A stretch of 10,482 nt of DNA from Prevotellaceae bacterium (GCA_031254635.1 JAIRUB010000093.1:1-10482); one strand, 5' to 3'. Positions 1 to 7,226 are shown, counted from the stretch's first letter. Numbers and translations are program-made. Notes: generated by a model not told the origin, from the sequence alone.

Positions 1-1670
1 CCAAACAGGAAGAGTACGTTGGTAAGCAATGCAATGTTAGCGGCAACACCGGCACCTTTATAGAATATAAGCATATACAACAACACCATAATAAATGCCA
101 ATAAGATGGAAAGCATACCGGCATTGATAGACTCCTGTCCAAGTGAAGGGCCTACCACCGCTTCCTGAATAATACGCGCAGGAGCAGGTAATTTCCCTGA
201 TTTTAACACGTTGGCTAAGTCATCGGCTTCCTGTACGGTAAAATTACCGGTGATTGCCGAACGACCACCAGTAATTTCACCATTAACACGGGGATAAGAA
301 TAAACAGCATCGTCTAAAACAATAGCTATGCAACGCTGGCTTATACCTTTTTCATCTGGGCCAAAAGCTTCTTTGGTCATTTGCGCCCAAATTTTAGCGC
401 CTACGGCATTCATCGCCATATCTACTTCAGGGGTACCCAAGTTGCCAAAACTTTTACGCGCATCGGTAACCACGCCACCATCAAGCGGGGCCTTGCCGTC
501 GCGGGCGTCGGCCTTAATTGCTACTAAGTCATAAAATACGCCGGACTTATCTATTGTATTATTAGGTTTCACAGACCACATCGGACGGAAATCACGAGGG
601 AATAAAGCGCGAACTTGCGGCATATTGAGATATTTCATCACCTTGCCTGTATCGCGATAGTGTACTAAGCCAATACACGCGCCTGGACCGGGCTGTCCTT
701 GACCGTCGGTATATGGCTGTAAAATAGAGAACAGAGGATATTCCTTAGCCCAATCCTGTGAGGTGTTTTGTTGTATAAGGCTATCCAAATCTGTTTTGGC
801 TTCTTCCGGTGCATGCTCGGCAATATTGATATCACGAATTAAACGATTGGCTTCTAACAATATAGAATATATTTCACGGGAATTATCGTAGGTTTTCCAA
901 AATTCCAAAGAAGCGGTTCCCTGAAGCAACTTGCGAACGCGGTCGGGTTCTTTAACCCCCGGAAGTTCCACCAAGATACGGCCGCCGGTGCCCAAGCGCT
1001 GGATATTGGGCTGTGTTACCCCAAAGCGGTCGATACGGTTACGCAACACATTGAAGGAGTTTGCAATAGCACTTTCGGCGTGTTCGCGTAAGACGCTTAG
1101 CACTTGCGAATTAGTAGTTTCCAGCTTAATATAATCACGTAACTCGTAAGTAGCAAATATTCTAGAAAGCGGTTGCCCCGGAGCCACTTTTTCCCAGGCC
1201 TCGCCAAAGAGGGTTACAAAGTCGGAACGGCTGCCAGCATCCTGATTTTCCTTAGCCAACTTCAGGGCATCATTAAATTCAGGCACCGCGCTATTGTTCG
1301 CCAAGGCCTTCACGATATCAATTACGGCGACTTCGAGCATAACGTTCATCCCGCCCTTAAGGTCAAGACCCAGATTTAACTCTTTATCTTTACAATCCTT
1401 GTAAGTGAAGGCGAAAAACACCTTTTCGGCTGCAATAGAGTCCAAATAATATTTTTCACGGGCATTGAACAGGGAGTCTAAATGGAAAGCCCTGCTTGCT
1501 TCATTGTTAATTGAAAAATTAGGGTCTCTTTCTGCCGCAGCTCTTATTGCCGTAGCATAATCCTTAGCCTTACTTTCCTGATGTCTTGTTACCCAGGTAA
1601 ACGATAACTGATAAAGGCAAGCCATACCTATAACGATGGCTACCAAACGAATAACACCTTTACTTTGCAT
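1..1670 (-). CDS. secDF: Protein translocase SecD/SecDF, 5' part (runs off left edge)
   Basis: SecD-type subunit of the Sec accessory complex, which uses the proton motive force to help pull proteins across the inner membrane. The frame is open from an ATG at 1670-1668 to the window edge (556 codons). It starts MQSKGVIRLVAIVIG with an N-terminal membrane segment at about residues 5-23, followed by the SecD hallmark GLDLKGGMNVMLEV at about 101-114. The periplasmic P1 region follows, including NRIDRFGVTQPNIQ, GRILVELPGV and LQGTASLEFW. Near the edge come the SecD C-terminal motifs ITGNFTVQEADDLANVLKSG and VVGPSLGQESI, then the second membrane segment and the start of a third. Bacteroidetes usually carry a fused SecDF of roughly 1000 residues, so the SecF half should lie to the left. 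That fusion is inferred, because only the SecD part is visible. No Shine-Dalgarno sequence is evident. It is divergent from the PD40/SPOR gene. Confidence 0.95.
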   Translation of the reverse strand, partial: MQSKGVIRLVAIVIGMACLYQLSFTWVTRHQESKAKDYATAIRAAAERDPNFSINNEASRAFHLDSLFNAREKYYLDSIAAEKVFFAFTYKDCKDKELNLGLDLKGGMNVMLEVAVIDIVKALANNSAVPEFNDALKLAKENQDAGSRSDFVTLFGEAWEKVAPGQPLSRIFATYELRDYIKLETTNSQVLSVLREHAESAIANSFNVLRNRIDRFGVTQPNIQRLGTGGRILVELPGVKEPDRVRKLLQGTASLEFWKTYDNSREIYSILLEANRLIRDINIAEHAPEEAKTDLDSLIQQNTSQDWAKEYPLFSILQPYTDGQGQPGPGACIGLVHYRDTGKVMKYLNMPQVRALFPRDFRPMWSVKPNNTIDKSGVFYDLVAIKADARDGKAPLDGGVVTDARKSFGNLGTPEVDMAMNAVGAKIWAQMTKEAFGPDEKGISQRCIAIVLDDAVYSYPRVNGEITGGRSAITGNFTVQEADDLANVLKSGKLPAPARIIQEAVVGPSLGQESINAGMLSILLAFIMVLLYMLIFYKGAGVAANIALLTNVLFLF

Positions 1671-1714
1671 GAATTCTAATGTTTTTAAAGTATATTTTCA
1701 TAAATTTTGGACTG

Positions 1715-1722
1715 CAAAGGTA
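1715..1722 (-). promoter_or_regulatory. Putative -7 box (TACCTTTG) for secDF
   Basis: On the minus strand the sequence reads TACCTTTG, an exact match to the Bacteroidetes TAnnTTTG -7 element, 45 bp upstream of the secDF ATG. The -33 region is only T-rich, without a clear TTTG. The predicted transcript would have a leader of roughly 40 nt. Confidence 0.5.
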
Positions 1723-1751
1723 GTGTTTTTTTATAAAAAAGAAAGAATTTA

Positions 1752-1759
1752 TACCTTTG
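1752..1759 (+). promoter_or_regulatory. Putative -7 box (TACCTTTG) for the PD40/SPOR gene
   Basis: TACCTTTG matches the Bacteroidetes TAnnTTTG element and ends only 4 bp before the ATG at 1764. If it is used, transcription would begin at or next to the start codon, giving a leaderless or nearly leaderless mRNA. The -33 region has GTGTTT rather than a clean TTTG. Confidence 0.5.
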
Positions 1760-1763
1760 TAAT

Positions 1764-3659
1764 ATGAAAAAAATTAAAAACATACTGATCCTCTGCGGTT
1801 ACATGCTTGTATCTTTCGCTGTTACAGCACAAAACACAAACCTGCAAGACGAACTGAAGAGGGGGCGTCAATTACGATTAACTTATAACCTTGATGATGC
1901 TCTGGGTGTTTTTAACAAACTGCTCCAACAAGAAACCGACTCTATTTTTCGGATGGAAATTTTACGGGAAATAATGTTTTGCGAGAATGGCAAAAATATG
2001 CTCAAATTTACTGCCACTCCAATTGTAGTAGCCTATCAAACAGTTTCTTTAAAAGAATTTTACTATTATTATGACTTATCTTTGTCCGGATTTTGGAGCC
2101 TTACACCGAAATCGCTGTTAAAGGAGTTGGATGTCAGCGAAATAAAACCATTCGTTTATGTTTCTTCCAAAAATCCTGAAGTAATTTATTTCGATTCGCG
2201 CGGCAACGATGAAAGAGACTGGGATATTTACGAAACTCACATGATGCCTAATAACGAATGGAGTGCCCCCGAACGTCTCAGCGAAACCGTAAACACTCCC
2301 TTCGATGAGCGCTTCCCTTATCTTTGCCACGATGGGCTTACTTTATATTTTGCATCCAACGGACACTACGGCATGGGTGGCTACGACTTGTATAAAACGG
2401 TGAAAGACCCGATTACCGGCGAATGGAGCATTCCCGAAAATTTAGGTTTTCCCATTTCTTCTACGGATGACGATATTCTTTATGTTCCCGATGACGATAA
2501 TCTTTATGCCTGCTTTGCTTCTACCCGCAATGCCGGCAAAGACAGTATCACTGTATATAAAATTGCGTTAGAAGGCACTCCTGTAAAGCAACCGCTTAAC
2601 CATTGGCCGGATATTGTGAAAGCCGCCACGCTTCATTCTCCGGTAACTCCTGTTTACATCGAAAAAATAGCTATTACCGCAGAAGAAGACTCTCCCGAAG
2701 CAAAATACCAACAGCAAGTACAGGAACTACAAAAATTCAGGCAGCGTAACAATACTGCACAGATAGAACTTGACCAATTGCGCACCGACTATAGTAAAAC
2801 TACAGATGCTCAAGAGCGCAAAACACTTTCTGTAAAAATAGACTTACGTGAACAAACATTAACCCAATATCAGCAGGAAATCAAGCAATTGAACAAACAA
2901 ATACAGGAATTGGAATACGATTTGTTAACACAAGGTATAACAACTCCGGCTATTACACATTTACCAATAACCACCGACACTCCTATATCGTATCTACCCA
3001 AGCAAACCACACTTACTCCACGTCCCGAAAAAATTATCAGTATACCGGAAATAATAGTACAGGCACCCATTATAGCTGTTACTGAAATCAAAGATTTCAC
3101 CTTACGTACTAAAACGGAGTCTCGGGTTTTTGAAAACGAACGTATAGATGGCATCAGCTATCGTTATCAAATAGGTGTTTTCAGTAAAAAGCCCGATATG
3201 AAAACATTTAAAGGCTACACACCCGTATTTATTGACGAACGTAATGGTAAATGGGCATGTTGCATAGGCTCTTTCCGTACTTATGCAGAAGCGCAGAAAT
3301 ATACCACTATAATAAAACGTGAGTTTAATGATGCGATGCTTGTCGCCTACAAAGACAATAAGCCTATAGAAGTACGGATAGCTCGGATCGAAGAGGGGAA
3401 AAAGCCTGCGGGTACAACTATTACACCTGTTAATAAAAATGTGGCTTACCAAATAGTATTAGGCGAAACACTCCCCAACAATCTGCATAAAATCCTGCAA
3501 CAGGCTACTTCCAAAGAAATAGCCCGCATCGTTGTTGAGGGCAAAACCCAATATGTTGCAGGTCCCTACAGCTCCAAAGACGAAGCCGACAAGGTTGTAG
3601 CAGTATTACAACAAAGCGGCTTCACGGATGTGAGTTTGAATACGATAGAGCGGAAGTAG
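1764..3659 (+). CDS. Exported PD40 beta-propeller protein with coiled coil and SPOR domain(s)
   Basis: 631 residues, probably a periplasmic or outer-membrane-associated envelope protein. A signal peptide covers residues 1-22 (MKKIKNILILCGYMLVSF, then AVTAQ). A helical, TPR-like stretch lies at about 28-80. A PD40/WD40-like propeller region spans about 130-270, with repeats such as PEVIYFDSRGNDERDWDIY, GLTLYFASNGHYGMGGYDLY and LYACFASTRNAGKDSITVY. A Gln/Glu/Lys-rich coiled coil spans about 311-388, and a Pro/Thr-rich linker about 389-440. A SPOR domain lies at about 464-540 (YRYQIGVFSKKPD, then WACCIGSFRTYAEAQKY and MLVAYKDNKPI). A second, weaker SPOR-like unit lies at about 560-628 (AYQIVLGE, then YVAGPYSSKDEADKV). 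SPOR domains bind denuded septal peptidoglycan. PD40 proteins of this phylum often sit in envelope complexes, usually with an OmpA domain instead. The exact role is unknown. The start is supported by the signal peptide. Confidence 0.88.
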   Translation: MKKIKNILILCGYMLVSFAVTAQNTNLQDELKRGRQLRLTYNLDDALGVFNKLLQQETDSIFRMEILREIMFCENGKNMLKFTATPIVVAYQTVSLKEFYYYYDLSLSGFWSLTPKSLLKELDVSEIKPFVYVSSKNPEVIYFDSRGNDERDWDIYETHMMPNNEWSAPERLSETVNTPFDERFPYLCHDGLTLYFASNGHYGMGGYDLYKTVKDPITGEWSIPENLGFPISSTDDDILYVPDDDNLYACFASTRNAGKDSITVYKIALEGTPVKQPLNHWPDIVKAATLHSPVTPVYIEKIAITAEEDSPEAKYQQQVQELQKFRQRNNTAQIELDQLRTDYSKTTDAQERKTLSVKIDLREQTLTQYQQEIKQLNKQIQELEYDLLTQGITTPAITHLPITTDTPISYLPKQTTLTPRPEKIISIPEIIVQAPIIAVTEIKDFTLRTKTESRVFENERIDGISYRYQIGVFSKKPDMKTFKGYTPVFIDERNGKWACCIGSFRTYAEAQKYTTIIKREFNDAMLVAYKDNKPIEVRIARIEEGKKPAGTTITPVNKNVAYQIVLGETLPNNLHKILQQATSKEIARIVVEGKTQYVAGPYSSKDEADKVVAVLQQSGFTDVSLNTIERK

Positions 3660-3724
3660 GTGACGGTTGACCCCTTTGCAAGCTCGGGACAGGCTCAGTA
3701 ACGAGCTACATATTGCATAGCCGA

Positions 3725-3752
3725 ATATCTCATATCACCTTACGTCTCACAC
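3725..3752. repeat. Degenerate 7-bp tandem repeat in the 3660-3772 spacer
   Basis: Four consecutive 7-mers, ATATCTC, ATATCAC, CTTACGT and CTCACAC, lie downstream of the PD40/SPOR gene. They resemble the heptamer array at 7272-7299. Nearby, AGCTCG (3681-3686) can pair with CGAGCT (3702-3707), a weak hairpin without a T-tract. No gene is visible in this spacer. Confidence 0.4.
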
Positions 3753-3772
3753 TTTTCGATTATAAAATATCT

Positions 3773-4078
3773 TTAAAACTTATAGCTTATTCCAAGCTGC
3801 CCAACGCCATTGCAGTTTTCCATAGCATCTATAATCTTTAGAACGCCAAAATTTAAGCGCAAGCCCGCATGAAAGTTTTCGGTAATTTTGTAGGATACGC
3901 CGAAACAAATAACCGTATCGAATTTATTCAGTTTATCATATAGCTCGATAGTTCTATCGTTGACAATGGATTTTCCACTTATCATATAGCCAACTTGCGG
4001 ACCAACATCAATGCTGAACGAACGAGCCGAATTTACAAAAAATTTAAAAATAATCGGCAGGTTAATGTAGTCATAGTT
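3773..4078 (-). pseudogene. 3' fragment of a PorT-like outer membrane beta-barrel protein gene, truncated by an IS
   Basis: The minus-strand frame from 4078 to the TAA at 3775-3773 encodes 101 residues starting NYDYINLPIIFKFF, then FSIDVGPQVGYMISGKS, and ending GVGQLGISYKF. The pattern 'Y-hydrophobic-P-hydrophobic-K, then S-hydrophobic-D-x-GPQxGYxxSGK', with a final beta-strand ending in an aromatic residue, is that of the C-terminal half of PorT/OMP_b-brl_2 barrels common in Bacteroidetes. The upstream frame stops at 4081-4079, exactly where the IS-like left end begins, and no signal peptide or N-terminal strands are present. No matching 5' part was found on the other side of the IS (4511-5058 holds hicAB instead). 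An internal Met at 3985 gives a 70-codon open frame, but it starts mid-barrel. A dead remnant is the most likely reading. Confidence 0.75.
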
Positions 4079-4081
4079 TTA

Positions 4082-4510
4082 GAAACTGTTTAAATTTGAC
4101 AAAAAATTAATACAATTAATTAAAAATCAGCATGTTATTTGACTGTTATTTTATATCTTTGTGATTATCAGTCAAATAATTACCAAGATGCATAAAATAA
4201 ATTATCCAACTAAGCTGACTAAAAAACAATGGCAAGTTATAGAAAAATATGTTAGATGGCAAAGCAAAGAAAGAAAACGAAAACATTCATATTATTACCG
4301 ATACGAATGGATGGCTTTTATCTGCAGTCGTTCATGCTGCCAACGAACACGACAGTCAAACAGACTTCAAACCGTTACATAGACGGTGGATTATTGAAAG
4401 AACTTTTTCGTGGCTTGAAAATTTTAGACGATTGGCTAAAGACTATGAATACACCGTATCTTCCAGTATTGCAATGATATTTTTAGCTTTTATACTCCTC
4501 GCCCTCAATA
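4082..4510 (+). mobile_element. Internally deleted IS5-family insertion sequence remnant
   Basis: The left boundary is set by the abrupt end of the PorT-like frame at 4079-4081, followed by GAAACTGTTTAAATTTGAC, which looks like a terminal inverted repeat. The triplet TTA at the junction fits the short TNA-type targets seen in some IS5 subgroups, which is inference. The interior holds a shortened IS5-type transposase reading. No complementary right terminal repeat was found: at about 4508-4514 the transposase 3' end passes directly into hicA sequence. The element therefore lacks its right end and cannot move by itself. Confidence 0.75.
4154..4161 (+). promoter_or_regulatory. Putative -7 box (TATCTTTG) of the IS transposase
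   Basis: TATCTTTG matches TAnnTTTG and lies 26 bp before the likely transposase ATG at 4188. No well-spaced TTTG -33 element is visible. It could drive low-level transcription into the hicAB remnant. Confidence 0.4.
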
Positions 4511-4530
4511 AAATTTCTTGCTTGTCCTAG
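4188..4530 (+). pseudogene. IS5-family (DDE) transposase, two internal deletions and frame change
   Basis: The N-terminal frame from ATG 4188 gives MHKINYPTKLTKKQWQVIEK and then ERKRKHS, typical of the start of IS5-group transposases. Around 4270-4290 the homology moves to another frame: HIITDTNGWLLSAVVHAANE (the region of the first catalytic Asp), then HDSQTDFKPLHRRWIIERTF and SWLENFRRLAKDYEY, the conserved C-terminal segment containing the last catalytic Glu. Compared with the usual ~250 residues, roughly half is missing. One block is lost between the N-terminal helix and HIITDT, and another between AANEHDSQ and TDFKPL, which would have carried the second catalytic Asp (usually in a DGGY-like motif). 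The protein cannot be active. The last codons after ALNKI read into hicA sequence, so its own stop is also lost. Confidence 0.85.
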
Positions 4531-4726
4531 GGATTTTACCTACATGGAGTTAAGAACAGTATTGAAATGCGTTGACTATGAAGAGATTGAGGGGGATAGT
4601 CTATAGTTCGTTTTAAAAAGGATGAGCATAAAATAAAATTGTATAAAACCCCATTCGGGAAATATTTTGAAGTATTATCAAATCAGATTGATTATTGATG
4701 AGTTAAAAAAAGAAGGTTTATTATGA
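4511..4726 (+). pseudogene. hicA: hicA toxin remnant (5' end lost, two frameshifts)
   Basis: HicA toxins are small double-stranded-RNA-binding-fold mRNA interferases. Here the family sequence appears in three pieces in three frames. From 4511 it reads KFLACPRDFTYMEL, RTVLKCVDYEEIEGDSL, ending at a TAG (4604-4606). From 4606 it reads VRFKKDEHKIKLY. From about 4645 it reads KPHSGNILKYYQIRL and IIDELKKEGLL, ending at TGA 4724-4726. In order these match the HicA layout: an N-terminal Pro-x-Asp-Phe-Thr-x-x-Glu-Leu helix, the core strand, then the HKPHxGNxLKxYQ-type C-terminal part. The second frameshift can be explained by one extra A in AAAA at 4645-4648. The first few codons are replaced by IS sequence. 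The TGA overlaps the hicB ATG as ATGA, the usual hicA-hicB arrangement. No active toxin can be made. Assignment rests on remembered family motifs. Confidence 0.75.
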
Positions 4727-5058
4727 AAGATGTATTAACATATAAAGGTTTTATCGGCTCGGTTCATTTTTCGGCTGATGATAATATTTTTTTGGGAAAA
4801 GTGGAAGGCATAAATGATTTGATTACTTTTGAAGGCAGAACAGTAGAAGAGCTTGTTTCCGCTTTTCACTACGTTATGGACGAACACATTAAGGACTGTA
4901 ATAAAAAGAACTTGCTTCTTGACAGAAGTTATAAAGGGAGCTTTAATGTCCGCATTTCGCCGGAATTACATAGACGAGCAGCGCTTACTGCAAAAATATA
5001 AGGCATAAGTTTAAATCAATTAGTGAATACCAGCTTACCCCAAATGCTTAAAATTTAA
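4723..5058 (+). pseudogene. hicB: hicB antitoxin with premature stop in the C-terminal DNA-binding segment
   Basis: HicB neutralises HicA through its N-terminal partial RNase-H-like fold and represses its own operon through a C-terminal ribbon-helix-helix or similar DNA-binding part. Residues 1-92 (4723-5001) carry family motifs: LTYKGFIGSVHFSADDNIF, then GKVEGINDLITFEGRTVEEL and SYKGSFNVRISPELHRRAAL. A TAA at 4999-5001 stops the frame. Continuing past it in the same frame gives GISLNQLVNTSLPQMLKI and a second TAA at 5056-5058, which is the expected end of the ribbon-helix-helix helices of a ~111-residue HicB. A single substitution, for example CAA, AAA or GAA to TAA, explains this. A 92-residue product with the toxin-binding half but no complete DNA-binding half could still be made. 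A GAAGG sequence lies just upstream of the ATG. Confidence 0.8.
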
Positions 5059-5088
5059 TAATTTGATATCCTTTTTACCATGTACTTT

Positions 5089-7119
5089 TTACTCTTTAAT
5101 CATCTTATTTACTTGTCGGTAAACATTTTCGGCGGTGAAGCCGAGCTTTTCGTCAAGGACTTTGTAGGGTGCGGAGAAGCCGAAGGACTCCATGCCCCAA
5201 ACTTTGCCGTCGGCGCCTACCAAGCCTTGCAGGCTTACCGGCAATCCTGCTGTTAAGCCGAATTTCTTCACACCTTTCGGTAATACCGCTTCTTGATAAG
5301 CTACTGGCTGACTGCGGAATAAACCTTCAGACGGCACCGACACAATACGCAGTTTAATATCCTCGGCGCGTAACAAAGCGGCGCCTTCTACCAAGGTAGC
5401 AACTTCGGAGCCGGAAGCTAACAATATCACATCGGGCTTGCCGTCGCACTCCACTATGTAGGCGCCCTTCGCAGCTTGCAAAGCCTCTTCATAACGATTA
5501 ACCTTTGCTGGAAGATCCTTGATGTTTTGCCGCGAGAATATCAATGCCGTAGGTGTAGTCGTATTTTCCATTGCTAATTTCCATGCCACAGTGGTTTCAT
5601 ACACATCGGCGGGACGCAATACCAGCATAGCGTTGAGGTTCTTGTGATTCTTCAGTTTTTCCAACAGGCGTATTTGTGCCTCCTGTTCCACCGGCTCGTG
5701 CGTAGGGCCGTCTTCTCCTACACGAAAAGCGTCGTGCGTCCAAATAAATTTTACAGGTAACTCCATGAGCGCGGCCATACGCGCTGCAGGTTTCATATAA
5801 TCGGAAAACACAAAGAAAGTAGCGCAGGCAGCAATTACGCCACCGTGCAATGTCATGCCTATACACAGGCAGGCCATGGTTAGTTCGCTCACGCCGGCTT
5901 GCAGGAATGCGCCTGTAAAATCATTCCGAGAAAAGGCTTTAGTGTTTTTGAGAAAGCCGTCGGTTTTGTCGGAGTTTGATAAGTCGGCTGACGACACAAT
6001 CATGTTTTCCACTTTCTTCGCCAATACGCCGAGCACAGTAGCTGAGGCAACTCGCGTGGCCTGTCCTGCTTTTTGTTCAATGGCTGCCCAGTCGATAGCC
6101 GGAATTTTTCCACTGAAGAAGTCCTGCATCTTAGCTGCTAAAGCAGGATTAGCTTTTGCCCAAATTTCTTGTTTGGCGCGGCGTTCGGCTACTATTTTCC
6201 TCAACTCAATATTACGTTGTTGATAAAGTTCCTGCACATCAGGGAAGATGCGGAAAGTCTCTGCAGGGTTGCCGCCCAGATTTTTTACGGTAGCTTCAAA
6301 GGAAGCGCCCGCATCGCTCAATGGTTGTCCGTGCGTTGAACACTTATTTTCATAGCTACTGCCGTCGGCTGCCACAGCACCCTTGCCTATAATGGTTTTA
6401 CCGATAATCAGCGTGGGGCGTTGATTTTCGGTCTTGGCTTCGGTCAATGCCGCACGAATTTGTGTTACATCGTGACCATCTATGGACAAGACTTTCCAGC
6501 CCCAAGCCTCATATTTTTTCGCCACATCTTCACTCGTCACCTCTTGTACTGTTGTGGAAAGTTGAATATCGTTGGCATCATAAAACATTATTAAATTATT
6601 CAAGCCCAAGTGCCCTGCAATACGACCCGCTCCCTGCGAAATTTCTTCCTGAATGCCGCCGTCTGAAATAAATGCGTAAATCGTATGATTCATCGGTTCG
6701 CCGAAACGCGCTTGCAGGAATTTTGCGGCAATGGCAGCGCCCACGGCGTAGGTATGTCCCTGTCCCAGAGGACCTGAAGTATTCTCAACTCCACGAGGGA
6801 CGTCCACTTCAGGGTGTCCGGGCGTAAGGCTGCCCCATTGGCGGAACTGCCGAAGTTCCTCAATCTCATACTTTCCTGTAAGCGCCAACACAGCATATAA
6901 CATAGACGACATGTGTCCGGGATCTAAGAAAAAGCGGTCACGACCTTCCCAATCAGGGCGTTCCGGATCATGTATCAGAAATTCGGAATACAATACGTTT
7001 ACAAAGTCGGCGCCGCCCATAGCGCCTCCGGGGTGCCCCGATTTGGCATTTTCAACCATGGCTGCAGCTAAGATACGAATGTTGTCGGCTGCACGATTTA
7101 TCAAGTTTAAAGAGTTCAT
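5089..7119 (-). CDS. tkt: Transketolase
   Basis: Full-length 676-residue thiamine-diphosphate enzyme that moves two-carbon ketol units between sugar phosphates in the non-oxidative pentose phosphate pathway (cytoplasm). The N-terminal ThDP-binding domain has KSGHPGGAMGGAD (His29), DPGHM (His69), PGHPE (His102), GPLGQG (116-121) and the Mg/ThDP motif SDGG at 152-155 with YDANDI at 180-185. STHGQPLSD carries the substrate-binding His263. The central pyrimidine-binding domain has SADLSNSDKT (377-386) and THDAFRVGEDGPTHEPVEQ (461-479), including the proton-relay Glu469 and His474. Arg530 lies in FSRQNI, and a C-terminal domain follows. All expected catalytic residues are seen. The usual GDG of the ThDP motif is SDG here. 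The gene ends 30 bp from the hicB remnant and is convergent with it. Its promoter is well formed, and the ATG is followed directly by the expected helix. Confidence 0.96.
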   Translation of the reverse strand: MNSLNLINRAADNIRILAAAMVENAKSGHPGGAMGGADFVNVLYSEFLIHDPERPDWEGRDRFFLDPGHMSSMLYAVLALTGKYEIEELRQFRQWGSLTPGHPEVDVPRGVENTSGPLGQGHTYAVGAAIAAKFLQARFGEPMNHTIYAFISDGGIQEEISQGAGRIAGHLGLNNLIMFYDANDIQLSTTVQEVTSEDVAKKYEAWGWKVLSIDGHDVTQIRAALTEAKTENQRPTLIIGKTIIGKGAVAADGSSYENKCSTHGQPLSDAGASFEATVKNLGGNPAETFRIFPDVQELYQQRNIELRKIVAERRAKQEIWAKANPALAAKMQDFFSGKIPAIDWAAIEQKAGQATRVASATVLGVLAKKVENMIVSSADLSNSDKTDGFLKNTKAFSRNDFTGAFLQAGVSELTMACLCIGMTLHGGVIAACATFFVFSDYMKPAARMAALMELPVKFIWTHDAFRVGEDGPTHEPVEQEAQIRLLEKLKNHKNLNAMLVLRPADVYETTVAWKLAMENTTTPTALIFSRQNIKDLPAKVNRYEEALQAAKGAYIVECDGKPDVILLASGSEVATLVEGAALLRAEDIKLRIVSVPSEGLFRSQPVAYQEAVLPKGVKKFGLTAGLPVSLQGLVGADGKVWGMESFGFSAPYKVLDEKLGFTAENVYRQVNKMIKE

Positions 7120-7161
7120 ATTTAATATTTTAGAAAATTATAAAGGATAAATACAAGTACA

Positions 7162-7193
7162 CAAAAATACTATTTTTTTAGTAACTCTTCAAA
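7162..7193 (-). promoter_or_regulatory. Promoter of tkt (TTTG - 20 bp - TATTTTTG)
   Basis: Reading the minus strand, TTTG (7193-7190) is followed after exactly 20 bp by TATTTTTG (7169-7162). This is a good match to the Bacteroidetes -33/-7 consensus and spacing. The -7 box is 42 bp upstream of the tkt ATG (7119). It is the best-formed promoter in the window. Confidence 0.7.
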
Positions 7194-7226
7194 GTTCATA
7201 AAGTTCATAAAGCTTATAAAGTTTAT
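7191..7226. repeat. 9-bp tandem repeat, four units
   Basis: Four consecutive 9-mers, AAAGTTCAT, AAAGTTCAT, AAAGCTTAT and AAAGTTTAT, abut the tkt -33 element. The first two are identical and the others differ by 1-2 bases. A reverse-complement relative (ATAAACTTT) lies just before the ATG at 7863. Confidence 0.75.

Noticed and set aside
3681..3707. Terminator after the PD40/SPOR gene
   Set aside because: Only a 6-bp stem with a 15-base loop and no T-tract. It is too weak to call.
4161..4187. Earlier transposase start (MIISQIITK)
   Set aside because: It begins inside the TATCTTTG box. The family-typical start is MHKINYPTKLTKKQW at 4188.
5855..6223. 122-codon plus-strand frame inside tkt
   Set aside because: It is the antisense shadow of a highly conserved transketolase with no recognisable domain. 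The other plus- and minus-strand frames inside tkt and inside the secDF, PD40/SPOR and polyprenyl synthase genes are the same.
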